Below are positions 47,076 through 55,223 of a stretch of DNA of 64,000 nt, in pieces. A program made the position numbers and the translations under genes. Every line of letters begins with the position of its first letter. Within the stretch, counting starts at the first letter, position 1. This DNA comes from an uncultured Flavobacteriales bacterium (GTDB lineage: Bacteria; Bacteroidota; Bacteroidia; Flavobacteriales_D; Crocinitomicaceae), in contig CAJQJL010000019.1 in NCBI GenBank assembly GCA_905478665.1, forward strand, positions 32,951-96,950, read 5' to 3'. The notes under the pieces were generated by a model that worked only from the letters and a program-made list of their open reading frames with translations, had not been told where the DNA came from and searched no databases.

Positions 47076-48749
47076 TTATAGCTTAACTAGTTTCTCCTCT
47101 ATAGTAAGTCCTGCCAATGAAAATCTCAAAATGTACGTGCCACTGCCCAATTTCGGTAACTCAAGTTCTTCAGTATTGCGCCCTTTCAGTACATCAGATT
47201 TAGTATGGAACACGCTATTTCCATTTAGATCTGTAATAGAAATTGTTGCCTGATCATTTTGTTGCGCTTCAAATTGAATGTGCACTGCATCCGAAAGAAT
47301 TGGGTTTTCGTAGACAATCAATCCAAGATCGTCCTCAGAAAATTCATCATAGATTAATACAACCAAGTCCCTTTCTTCCAACTTGAGCGCTTCGACATCT
47401 ACCGAACTTTTGTTCATATGAACAAGTAGACGCATCGTTCCATTCTTACTCCAATCTTTAAGCTCCGACCCTTCTCGGAAAATGAGTGAAGAATATGGTT
47501 CCATATAGACATGAACACCTTCGCTATTCTCCCCAAAATCATCCCCCATCACAACGGTGTTGTTCAATTCAAGTGTGGCATTTTCACCCAAGTAAACTTC
47601 ACCATCGGAGTGCAAGCCCAACAAACCAACTGCTTTTTTTCCGTAGCTTAACTTAGCATCCTTCGCCACAAGTAATTTCCCGCCTGCATCAAACATCATG
47701 CACGAGCGATCATTTCCAAACATGATATTTCCACTGGAATGCTTGTATGCATTACCATCCAAAATTTTAATATCGAGAAATGGCATCAAACAGACTTCTG
47801 ACCCATTATTAATAAGTGTATACGTATGATTAGCACCACCCCCCAAAACTTCACCTCCACGGAATTCTACAAATGGCTGAAACATCAGATGCGTTTGAGA
47901 CTCTAAAACAATATCCACATTTTGTGGAGTCGCTACGTTGGGCTGAGGAATTAAATCAATGTAATGCGTATTTCCTAACTCAGGATAACCAAGCTGATCA
48001 TGCCATGCTAAATACTGCGTTTCAAGGCCAGAGTTCCAGAGTGCATAATTACTTCCCCACCAATGCGTAGTAATATTCGAATTACTTAACAATGCAGCTG
48101 GTTCGTAACCATATTCAAAATAAATTTGATTAATATCTATCTGCGTTCCATTCGCCGGATTGTAATCTAGTTGAATAACAAAACGTTCCAAGATTTGGGA
48201 AGCAGCAAATTTTTCTGTCGCGAAACAAGCCACCAACATTTCTGATCCCGTCATTGCATCCCATCCTACATCAATATCCAATTCATGTACAACCACAGTA
48301 TCACCAGTTCCGCTTGGATGAGGCTTACGCACTTGCAAATACAACTTCGAACAAGAACCATCTGAACAGTCCGTGTCCACGGTAGAATTATCCCATGATT
48401 GAATAGAAAACCGGTACACCGAATTCTCCACTAGAACAGTATCTTGCGTATCAATATCGGCCTCAACAAAAACATATCGTGAGGTGTCAGTATCCATAAA
48501 GTTGATGGGAATGATGTATGACGCTCCAGCATTATTGAGACAGTAATTTGAATCGATTGGTCCGTCCCACAAATCATTCTGCGTATGAAAAATTGAATAT
48601 TTTGGTTGGACAAAAACTGAGTCGATACCGTTATAACACAATGTCGAGTCTAGTTGAGCGCCCCCAGTTGGATAGGGAAGTATATTATTTCCCATTTGAG
48701 AATAGCTATGCGCACTAAAAAGTAGGAAAACAAGTAGAATTCTTTTCAT
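47076..48749 (-). CDS. Secreted protein with T9SS type A C-terminus
   Basis: 557 residues. Signal peptide MKRILLVFLLFSAHSYSQ. The N-terminal half is beta-rich with Cys pairs (CSDGSCSKLYLQV) and no recognised domain. The middle (about 280-430) has short beta repeats describing a right-handed helix (GGEVLGGGANHTYTLI, GNIMFGNDRSCMMFDAGG, LYLGENATLELNN-like), similar to parallel beta-helix proteins. The last 80 residues form a type A sorting domain (ISITDLNGNSVFH; LPKLGSGTYILRF). Surface or secreted; function unknown. Confidence 0.82.
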   Translation of the reverse strand: MKRILLVFLLFSAHSYSQMGNNILPYPTGGAQLDSTLCYNGIDSVFVQPKYSIFHTQNDLWDGPIDSNYCLNNAGASYIIPINFMDTDTSRYVFVEADIDTQDTVLVENSVYRFSIQSWDNSTVDTDCSDGSCSKLYLQVRKPHPSGTGDTVVVHELDIDVGWDAMTGSEMLVACFATEKFAASQILERFVIQLDYNPANGTQIDINQIYFEYGYEPAALLSNSNITTHWWGSNYALWNSGLETQYLAWHDQLGYPELGNTHYIDLIPQPNVATPQNVDIVLESQTHLMFQPFVEFRGGEVLGGGANHTYTLINNGSEVCLMPFLDIKILDGNAYKHSSGNIMFGNDRSCMMFDAGGKLLVAKDAKLSYGKKAVGLLGLHSDGEVYLGENATLELNNTVVMGDDFGENSEGVHVYMEPYSSLIFREGSELKDWSKNGTMRLLVHMNKSSVDVEALKLEERDLVVLIYDEFSEDDLGLIVYENPILSDAVHIQFEAQQNDQATISITDLNGNSVFHTKSDVLKGRNTEELELPKLGSGTYILRFSLAGLTIEEKLVKL

Positions 48750-48927
48750 AAGCTGATTGTAGTTTTCATTCCTATAACGATCCTCTGGCGAAGATGGTTG
48801 AAAACTGAGTTCGGCATATTCTTCAACTCAGAATTGAGCCTTCAATCTATAATTAACTTAGCTTGACGCAACAGGGAATAAAATAGGAATTGTGTAAACA
48901 AGAAAAACGGCTAATATCTGTTGTGGC

Positions 48928-49269
48928 CTAGTTCGCCCAGATAATCGACTCGTACTCTGCTGAAAGGTTGAAATTTTGATTGTTAATCGTGTCATTATTC
49001 AAAACACCACCTAAATAACCAAGAAGCCCGCAATTTTCATCTCTTACTTCTGATGAGTCTATTTGTGCACAAAATCCGCGATCAAACACATAAACTGATT
49101 TACCTTCGAAATTGTATCTCATTACGCTTGCATTTTGACAAGCTTCATCCGAATCAAAAGTCTTCAATCGCTCTTGAATACATTGAGGTACAGCCCCTTC
49201 TTTTTCTTTGGTACATCCTACCAAGACAAAGCCAATCAATAAGGAAAATAGTAGTGCTCTTTTCATCAT
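48928..49269 (-). CDS. Small hypothetical lipoprotein
   Basis: 113 residues with lipobox GFVLVGC (Cys about residue 19). The mature part has PQCIQERLKTF, a GKSVYVFDRGFCAQ segment and DENCGLLG, a pattern resembling the DUF6970 group of small cysteine-containing lipoproteins. Monocistronic or first gene of nothing obvious. Function unknown. Confidence 0.72.
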   Translation of the reverse strand: MMKRALLFSLLIGFVLVGCTKEKEGAVPQCIQERLKTFDSDEACQNASVMRYNFEGKSVYVFDRGFCAQIDSSEVRDENCGLLGYLGGVLNNDTINNQNFNLSAEYESIIWAN

Positions 49270-49349
49270 AACCTTTTTAGTTTACGAGCTTTAAATTTAC
49301 GAGAAATTTATGACTCTGAATGAATTTGCATTCAACATAAGCACCCGCA

Positions 49350-49712
49350 TTAAACTCTTCGTTGCAAAAGCAAAAAGATAAAACCACCGATCACGTACAT
49401 CAAAACATCTAAAAGATCTGACGTGTACCAATGTGCTTTACTACTGAAATTAGGTAAGTACCATTCGAAAAATAGCGAAACCAGCCCCACTTGTATAAAA
49501 ACGAAATGCGCTGGAATCTTAAGTGTTCCATCACGTTTGAGCACTCGCACGGCAATCAACGCAAAAATGGACATTGTTGGTACAAACAGAAGATCGGTGA
49601 GGTAAAAACGAAAGAAGTCAGGAAGCATTTCGACGCTAACACGCAGATAACGGACTAGCAGATAGGCGAACATCAAGCCTAAAAAATAGAAATGTGCGCG
49701 AAACTTAACCAT
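49350..49712 (-). CDS. Small integral membrane protein
   Basis: 120 residues with about four helices (8-25, 38-60, 70-88, 100-118), no charged catalytic motif. Proteins of this type are sometimes labelled magnesium-citrate transporters in Bacteroidota, on weak grounds. Its start overlaps the end of the zinc-ribbon gene by 8 bases, so the two are translationally coupled and may act together. Confidence 0.7.
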   Translation of the reverse strand: MVKFRAHFYFLGLMFAYLLVRYLRVSVEMLPDFFRFYLTDLLFVPTMSIFALIAVRVLKRDGTLKIPAHFVFIQVGLVSLFFEWYLPNFSSKAHWYTSDLLDVLMYVIGGFIFLLLQRRV

Positions 49713-49998
49713 TGGGAGATGCTGCTAACCATGCAAAAAAGGAAGCAATGGCTAAGAAAATGAATCCTATCGTGTACAACACATAGTACAACCATTTCCA
49801 AAGGAAAAAACGCGAATTTTTCCAATTATGAAGGAAGATGTCCAATTTAGAAGGCGGTATGCTCTGTCTTACTTCTTCGCGTTTCTTTTCGCGAATTTCT
49901 TCAATGATTACTGGAGAAACAGGACTCCCGCAATTTGTACAGAAATCATTGTCTTTATTCCAGGTATTGCATTCTAAACACTTTCTTTCAACTGCCAT
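49705..49998 (-). CDS. Zinc-ribbon membrane protein
   Basis: 97 residues. An N-terminal zinc ribbon with C7/C10 and C20/C23 (CLEC, CTNC) is followed by a charged segment (EEIREKKREEVRQ) and a C-terminal hydrophobic region (about 65-92) with one or two helices. The ribbon would face the cytoplasm. No known function. A TATCTTTG -7 lies 18 bases upstream of the ATG, supporting the start. Confidence 0.72.
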   Translation of the reverse strand: MAVERKCLECNTWNKDNDFCTNCGSPVSPVIIEEIREKKREEVRQSIPPSKLDIFLHNWKNSRFFLWKWLYYVLYTIGFIFLAIASFFAWLAASPNG

Positions 49999-50016
49999 AT
50001 AGGAGTATTGTGGCTA

Positions 50017-50024
50017 CAAAGATA
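50017..50024 (-). promoter_or_regulatory. -7 element of zinc-ribbon/membrane protein pair
   Basis: Minus-strand TATCTTTG (plus CAAAGATA), an exact TAnnTTTG match, 18 bases before the start at 49998. No clear -33. Confidence 0.5.
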
Positions 50025-50114
50025 AGGAAGAAAGGTTTCGCGTTTTCATTTACTTCGTTGATTTTAATCATGTTTTATACTCCACAGAAGAATCAACAAA
50101 CACTACACTTAACT

Positions 50115-50166
50115 AACTAAATAGTTATTTAACTAACTTAATAGTTGTTAAACTAAATAATTAGTT
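50115..50166. promoter_or_regulatory. Three tandem BlaI-type operator palindromes
   Basis: AACTAAATAGTT (50115-50126), AACTTAATAGTT (50135-50146) and AACTAAATAATTAGTT (50151-50166): inverted repeats with AACT/AGTT arms. The first two lie in a 20-bp tandem repeat unit (TAACTAACTnAATAGTTnTT). The second overlaps the -33 and the third fills the spacer of the promoter, the expected place for repressor binding by the BlaI-family product of the next gene. Confidence 0.65.
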
Positions 50167-50175
50167 ATATGTTTG
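50145..50175 (+). promoter_or_regulatory. Promoter of blaI-M56 operon
   Basis: TTG at 50145-50147 and TATGTTTG at 50168-50175, spacer 20 bases, 16 bases before the ATG at 50192. Occupied by the operator palindromes, which fits autorepression. Confidence 0.6.
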
Positions 50176-50191
50176 TCAAAACAATTTAGCT

Positions 50192-50548
50192 ATGCATGAA
50201 TTAACAAAAGCCGAAGAACAGGTGATGCAAATCCTCTGGAAGCTCAAGGAAGCGTTCGTCAAGGACATTGTTGCCGAATTTCCAGAGCCGAAACCAGCGT
50301 ACAATACTGTTTCTACTATCATTCGAATTCTTGAAAAGAAAGAAATTGTTGGTTACAAAGCTTACGGACGTACGCATATGTATCATCCACTAATTTCTAA
50401 GGAGGTCTATACAAAACAAACAGCCAACAGCATGGTTAACAAGTACTTTTCAGGTTCATTTGAGCAGATGGTTTCTTTTTTTGTGAAAGAGAAGAACATC
50501 AGCACCGAGGAATTGGAGAAGATCATCACTAAAATCAACGAACTATGA
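50192..50548 (+). CDS. BlaI/MecI family transcriptional repressor
   Basis: 118-residue winged-helix repressor of the BlaI/MecI/CopY family: MHELTKAEEQVMQILWKLKE, PKPAYNTVSTIIRILEKKE (recognition helix) and the C-terminal dimerisation segment. In known systems the repressor is cleaved when a membrane M56 protease (BlaR1/MecR1) is triggered. The M56 gene follows with a 4-base ATGA overlap, and three palindromes lie at the promoter, so an autoregulated pair is likely. No beta-lactamase gene is adjacent; the regulon in Bacteroidota is broader and mostly unknown. Confidence 0.95.
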   Translation: MHELTKAEEQVMQILWKLKEAFVKDIVAEFPEPKPAYNTVSTIIRILEKKEIVGYKAYGRTHMYHPLISKEVYTKQTANSMVNKYFSGSFEQMVSFFVKEKNISTEELEKIITKINEL

Positions 50549-51714
50549 GTGTATTTCAGTTTCTCTTGATTCAAGTAAACCTTGCATTATTCCTTGGAAT
50601 CTATCATTTATTATCCTCAGGGACTCGCCATCGTACGGTAAATCGTGCATACCTTCTTCTTATGCCTTTTGTTGCTATTGGATTGCCGTTGATTTCGTTC
50701 GAGACCTCAAGTACCACCGCAATTTGGATGCATCAACTTCCAATGATCGATGTTTTACAAACGCCTTTATCTAACCCTTCATCGACCTCCATCAATTGGA
50801 TACAGATCTTCTATTTTGCCGGAGTCTTTGTCTTTCTTGGAATTACGATCGTTCAATTGTTTCGTGTTTTATACCGACCAATTTCAGTCTATCGGGGAAA
50901 CTTCAAGGGTTCTAGGGTATTTGAATTGAAAGAAAACAAGGCGTCCTATTCCTTCTTCAATCGCATCTATTTAAATCCAAATCAACTGGAGAATGAGGAA
51001 ACGATACTCCTTCACGAACATGCGCATTGCAAAGGTTGGCATTCTCTCGATTTATTGTTGATCGCTGTACTAAAAGCAGTCTTTTGGTTCAATCCCATCA
51101 TTCATTTTTGGGAGCGCAGAATCAGAGAAAACAACGAGTATATCGCAGACCAGTATGTCCTAAACCATCAACCAGCAGCTGAATATGGGCAAGTGCTATT
51201 GGAAGCAACATTCCAATTAAAATCACCAAAGTTTGTCAACGCTTTCAACACAAAATCATTGTTATTAAAGCGTATCGAAAATTTGAAACATAAAAATCAA
51301 CATCATATGAAACATTTAATTGTTATCCCGGTTGCCGCTGGAATTGCTTTTCTGGCCGCATCAATGAACACACCTTTTGAAAAACAAGAGGTCGTTGTTG
51401 AAACTTCACACGAAGAAATTACCCCAGCACAGTTTCCAGGTGGAAAAAAAGAGCTGTTTAATTTCATCATGGAAGAAGTGAAATATCCAGAAGACCTGAA
51501 AAATGCTTCTATCGAAGGTCAAGTATTCGTTGTTTTCGAAATTTCTGAAACAGGAAAAATAGAAAACGCAAACATCGCGAAAAGCTCAACGCATGAAGCC
51601 ATGGATGATGAAGCACTTCGTATTGTGAACAAAATGCCAAATTGGGAACCAGCGAAGAAGGAAGGAAAATCCATCCGATCTAAGATGACCCTCCCGTTCA
51701 ATTTTGCGCTATAA
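50545..51714 (+). CDS. M56 family metallopeptidase with TonB-like C-terminal domain
   Basis: 389 residues. N-terminal membrane helices (about 5-22, 36-54, 86-105), then the cytosolic zinc protease with HEHAH at 157-161 and third ligand E198 (RENNEYIAD), a further helix near 252-268 (LIVIPVAAGIAFLAAS), and a periplasmic TonB C-terminal-like domain at about 300-389 (AQFPGGKKELFNFI, VVFEISETGKI, MPNWEPAKKEGK). It replaces the penicillin-binding sensor of BlaR1 with a TonB-like domain, a common arrangement in Bacteroidota. It probably cleaves the BlaI-type repressor encoded just upstream; the trigger is unknown. Confidence 0.93.
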   Translation: MSVFQFLLIQVNLALFLGIYHLLSSGTRHRTVNRAYLLLMPFVAIGLPLISFETSSTTAIWMHQLPMIDVLQTPLSNPSSTSINWIQIFYFAGVFVFLGITIVQLFRVLYRPISVYRGNFKGSRVFELKENKASYSFFNRIYLNPNQLENEETILLHEHAHCKGWHSLDLLLIAVLKAVFWFNPIIHFWERRIRENNEYIADQYVLNHQPAAEYGQVLLEATFQLKSPKFVNAFNTKSLLLKRIENLKHKNQHHMKHLIVIPVAAGIAFLAASMNTPFEKQEVVVETSHEEITPAQFPGGKKELFNFIMEEVKYPEDLKNASIEGQVFVVFEISETGKIENANIAKSSTHEAMDDEALRIVNKMPNWEPAKKEGKSIRSKMTLPFNFAL

Positions 51715-51733
51715 ATTTTTAACGGATTCGTAT

Positions 51734-51762
51734 AAAGGGTGTGGCTTTGTCACACCTTTTTT
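51734..51762 (+). terminator. Rho-independent terminator of the blaI-M56 operon
   Basis: 10-bp stem AAAGGGTGTG (51734-51743) / CACACCTTTT (51751-51760) with one G-U pair, loop GCTTTGT, then a T-run. It lies 20 bases after the M56 stop. The loop contains the TTTG used as -33 by the next promoter. Confidence 0.85.
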
Positions 51763-51776
51763 ATGCAATAAATTTG
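51746..51776 (+). promoter_or_regulatory. Promoter of the Fe-S protein gene, nested in the terminator
   Basis: TTTG at 51746-51749 and TAAATTTG at 51769-51776, spacer 19 bases, an exact consensus. It leaves a leader of about 27 bases before the ATG at 51810 and argues against any earlier start for that gene. Confidence 0.65.
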
Positions 51777-51809
51777 TACCTTTCTCCCCGATTTCAAATT
51801 TCGGAAACT

Positions 51810-52013
51810 ATGGGCAAAGAATACAAAAAAGACGATGCAACGATTATCTGGGATTCATCTAAATGCATCCATGCAGCTGAATGTGTAAAGGGTTTACCAC
51901 ACGTATTTCAACCGAAAGAACGTCCCTGGATAAACACAGAAAATGCTGGGAAAGATGAGATTATTGCAACCGTAAGCAAGTGTCCATCTGGAGCTCTTTC
52001 TATCAAAGCATAA
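51810..52013 (+). CDS. Small iron-sulfur protein (YjdI/Fer4_19 type)
   Basis: 67 residues from the ATG at 51810; the frame is open to 51741 but that part overlaps the promoter. Conserved cysteines C19, C25 and C58 (CIHAAEC; SKCPSGAL) match the YjdI-type mono-cluster (4Fe-4S) proteins, probably a small electron carrier or cluster protein in the cytoplasm. ctlX follows 48 bases later in the same direction; no functional link is evident. Confidence 0.85.
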   Translation: MGKEYKKDDATIIWDSSKCIHAAECVKGLPHVFQPKERPWINTENAGKDEIIATVSKCPSGALSIKA

Positions 52014-52061
52014 TTTTGAGTGTTAGGTGCTTAATTTAACAGGGCATCTTATGTTCAACGA

Positions 52062-52988
52062 ATGAATCGACAAACAACAAATACGTTATTGATGGTTGAA
52101 CCAACTCGCTTTGGTTTCAACGAAGAGGCCTTTGAAACAAACTCGTTTCAGAACAGACCAGCTATTTCTGAACTTAAAGAGATTCAAGAGAATGCATTGA
52201 CCGAGTTTAATGCCTTCGTAGAACAACTAAAAAAATACGGTGTTAATATTTTGCTTTTTCGCGACAGCATTGACTCAACTACCCCCGATTCTATTTTTCC
52301 TAACAACTGGTTCTCAACACATGCTTCAGGTGATCTAATCACCTACCCGATGGCAGTTAGCAATCGCAGGAAAGAGCGCAGGACCGACATCATGGAAAAG
52401 CTTATCAAGCGCAATGGTTACTTCTGTACTGATTATTCGCATCATGAATGGTCTTCGATCTATTTGGAGGGAACTGGAAGTATGATTTTTGATCACTCTC
52501 GATCGTGTGTATACGCAGCTCTTTCTCCTCGTACACATGAAACGCTTTTGAATGAAGTCGCAGCCAAGCTCGATTTTGAGCCAATTGCTTTTAAAGCTTA
52601 TGGGAAATCAGGTGAGCTGATCTACCATACAAACGTTATGATGTGCATAGGCAGAACTTTTATCGCTATCGGTCTAGACACCATAGACAAGGAAGACCTT
52701 CCGCATGTTCATGAAGCCCTCAGAAATAGTCGAAAAGATATTATTCCACTGACCAATGATCAAGTGTACAATCATTTTGCAGGCAATATGCTACAAATAG
52801 AAAATCAAAAAGGAGAAAGCATTCTTGTTCTATCCAAAACTGCTCACGATTCCCTTACTGAAGAACAACGTTCTCGCTTTCGGATGCACAACAAATACAT
52901 CCTTCCAGTAGCAATCCCAACCATAGAGCGAATTGGTGGAGGTAGTGCAAGATGTATGCTTGCTGAGGTCTTTTTGCCCGAGTATTAG
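52062..52988 (+). CDS. ctlX: CtlX-type amidinotransferase/hydrolase (arginine deiminase superfamily)
   Basis: 308 residues with the penta-beta/alpha propeller fold of guanidino-modifying enzymes. The catalytic Cys is C298 in GGGSARCMLAEV; the substrate-binding PNNWFSTH motif (about 80-87), the catalytic Glu in LEGTGSMIFDH, and the His in YHTNVMMCIG are in place. CtlX is named for citrulline utilisation hydrolase-type; the true substrate of most members is not established. Start at the ATG 52062 is the first in frame after the Fe-S gene. Confidence 0.92.
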   Translation: MNRQTTNTLLMVEPTRFGFNEEAFETNSFQNRPAISELKEIQENALTEFNAFVEQLKKYGVNILLFRDSIDSTTPDSIFPNNWFSTHASGDLITYPMAVSNRRKERRTDIMEKLIKRNGYFCTDYSHHEWSSIYLEGTGSMIFDHSRSCVYAALSPRTHETLLNEVAAKLDFEPIAFKAYGKSGELIYHTNVMMCIGRTFIAIGLDTIDKEDLPHVHEALRNSRKDIIPLTNDQVYNHFAGNMLQIENQKGESILVLSKTAHDSLTEEQRSRFRMHNKYILPVAIPTIERIGGGSARCMLAEVFLPEY

Positions 52989-53057
52989 GGCACTACTTCG
53001 ACTTGATAATTCCTTAAGATCAGACATAATTTGTTGTAACTTCGCGGCACTAATTCA

Positions 53058-55223
53058 ATGACAATGAGACTAACTATACTTTTCCTATTACTATCACTTG
53101 GCAGTTACGCCCAAATCACCTGTTCAGCGAATACCAAAGCAGACATCTCACACATTCTTAAAGACTTGAAGGCGAATGGAAACGTTGTTTCAGAAGAGCT
53201 TCGTAGTCGATTTGCGATTAATAACATTGGTGGAATTGAATACGTATCCTTTGTAACCAAGCGCTCTTCTTCTTTCGACGAGGCCGATTTAAAGCAACGT
53301 GGAATATTAGTAGGATCTCAGATCAACTCAATTGTAAGTATAAAATATCCACTTGCGCAACTAAACACCCTATTTGATGAAAACGGGTTCGCTTCTATCC
53401 ATTTAGCTGGAAAGGTTAAACCTATGTTGAATAAAGTGCCAATCGGTACGCGAGCTGATAGTGTTTGGATGGGCTATGGATTACCTGAAAGCTACACGGG
53501 AAAAGACGTTATCATAGGAATTACCGATTGGGGTTTTGATTATTCATCGCCCATGTTTTACGACACATTATTGCAAAACACACGAATTCTAGCAGCTTGG
53601 GATCAGTTCAAAACTTCTGGACCAGCGCCTGCTGGATATTCATATGGAACGGAATACACTACACCAGCAGAATTTCAAAGTGCAGGAGCCGACACAGCAA
53701 ACATCTATTCTTATGCTACTCACGGTTCACACGTCGCGGGTATTGCTGGTGGAAGTGGAGCAGGTACTCCCTATCGTGGAATTGCCTTTGAATGCAATTA
53801 CCTTTTTACAACCTTTCTTGTTGACGAAAGCGCCGTTCTCGATGCGTGGGAGTGGATGCACAACAGAGCAACCGCAGAAGGAAAGCGATTGGTCATCAAT
53901 ATGAGTTGGGGGCTTTATCACATGGATGCAATCGATGGGACGGCGTTGATCAGTCAAGCATTGGATGCGTATTCAGACCTAGGGGTTATATTCGTTACCT
54001 CAGCTGGAAACAATGGTGACGTTGCCTTTCACATTGACAAAGACTTTGCGACTGACACTTTGTTATCGCGCATCAATTTTTACGTAAATGCTGGCTTGCC
54101 AACTGTTTGGGGACAAAGCATCCACATGTGGGGAGAACCTGGAAATCCATTCTCTGCAGGAATTCGCGTTCTTGACAACAGTAATCAGCTTATCGTAGAG
54201 AGTCCAATGTACTCAACAGCGACAACATCAAATTATGTTGATTCCTTTCTAGTTGCCAATGGAACAGACACCGTTTGGTTCAATTTATCTGCAGATGCCA
54301 GTTACCCAACAAATAGCAGACCTCAGGAACGTTTGCGAGTCAAATATCCGCCAACAGGTTATAAAATTGTGTTGGTTTCAACAGCTCCAACAGGTAAAGT
54401 ACACTACTGGAATGTAACCGAACTCACCAATGATGTCGGAAACTGGGGAATGGGATTTGCATCATTAGGAGCTGGCTATACGAGTGGTAACACCGCCTAT
54501 GGAATTGGAACACCAGCATGTACCAATTCGGCTATTTCGATTGGAGCATATGCCTCAGAGTTCTTCACCCCGACTGGAAATATTGTTGGTGGTGCACCCG
54601 CAACTTTTTCTAGTTATGGTCCATTAATGACCGATTCATTAAAGCCAGATGTCTCTGCTCCAGGAGTTTCTGTTGCATCTTCTATTTCATCGTATACAGA
54701 CAATAATTTTTCACAAATTACTTCTGTAGATTTCAATGGAAGAACCTACCCTTTCGCACGTTTTAGTGGCACCTCAATGTCGAGCCCAGCAACAGCAGGT
54801 GTAATAGCTTTGGTGTTGGATGCAAATCCTTATTTATCATCGAAACAAGTGAAAGATATCATTATTGCAACAGCAAGACAGGATAGTTACACAGGTGTTA
54901 TTCCTCCGCACAGTACACGGTGGGGCTGGGGAAAAGTGAATGCTTATGCAGCAGTCCAAATGGCCTTAAACACAACTGGATTGGAAGACGTTGAAAATGA
55001 AATTAGCTGGACGATTTACCCGAATCCAACTACGGATCAACTAACTCTAGAAGGTATCATTGGCGAAATTGAATCGATTCAAATCGTTGATTTAACAGGT
55101 AAAGTTATTTCAACAGAAGCTGAGAATTCTACAATTGATGTAAGCACACTTCCAAATGGGATGTACGCTTTACGCGTTATCCGTGATCATAAAGTGGAAC
55201 AGAAGCGTTTTGTAAAACAGTAA
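53058..55223 (+). CDS. S8 subtilisin-like protease with T9SS type A C-terminus
   Basis: 721 residues, secreted. Signal peptide 1-19 (LFLLLSLGSYAQ), propeptide-like region to about 140, catalytic triad D157 (IGITDWGFDY), H222 (THGSHVAGIAGG) and S573 (FSGTSMSSPATAG). A beta-rich insert of about 200 residues lies between the His and Ser blocks, the usual place for a PA- or P-domain-like insert. The end is a type A sorting domain (YPNPTTDQLTLEG; LPNGMYALRV). A weak -7 (TAACTTCG, about 53037-53044) precedes the start. It ends exactly one base before the convergent gene. Confidence 0.94.
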   Translation: MTMRLTILFLLLSLGSYAQITCSANTKADISHILKDLKANGNVVSEELRSRFAINNIGGIEYVSFVTKRSSSFDEADLKQRGILVGSQINSIVSIKYPLAQLNTLFDENGFASIHLAGKVKPMLNKVPIGTRADSVWMGYGLPESYTGKDVIIGITDWGFDYSSPMFYDTLLQNTRILAAWDQFKTSGPAPAGYSYGTEYTTPAEFQSAGADTANIYSYATHGSHVAGIAGGSGAGTPYRGIAFECNYLFTTFLVDESAVLDAWEWMHNRATAEGKRLVINMSWGLYHMDAIDGTALISQALDAYSDLGVIFVTSAGNNGDVAFHIDKDFATDTLLSRINFYVNAGLPTVWGQSIHMWGEPGNPFSAGIRVLDNSNQLIVESPMYSTATTSNYVDSFLVANGTDTVWFNLSADASYPTNSRPQERLRVKYPPTGYKIVLVSTAPTGKVHYWNVTELTNDVGNWGMGFASLGAGYTSGNTAYGIGTPACTNSAISIGAYASEFFTPTGNIVGGAPATFSSYGPLMTDSLKPDVSAPGVSVASSISSYTDNNFSQITSVDFNGRTYPFARFSGTSMSSPATAGVIALVLDANPYLSSKQVKDIIIATARQDSYTGVIPPHSTRWGWGKVNAYAAVQMALNTTGLEDVENEISWTIYPNPTTDQLTLEGIIGEIESIQIVDLTGKVISTEAENSTIDVSTLPNGMYALRVIRDHKVEQKRFVKQ

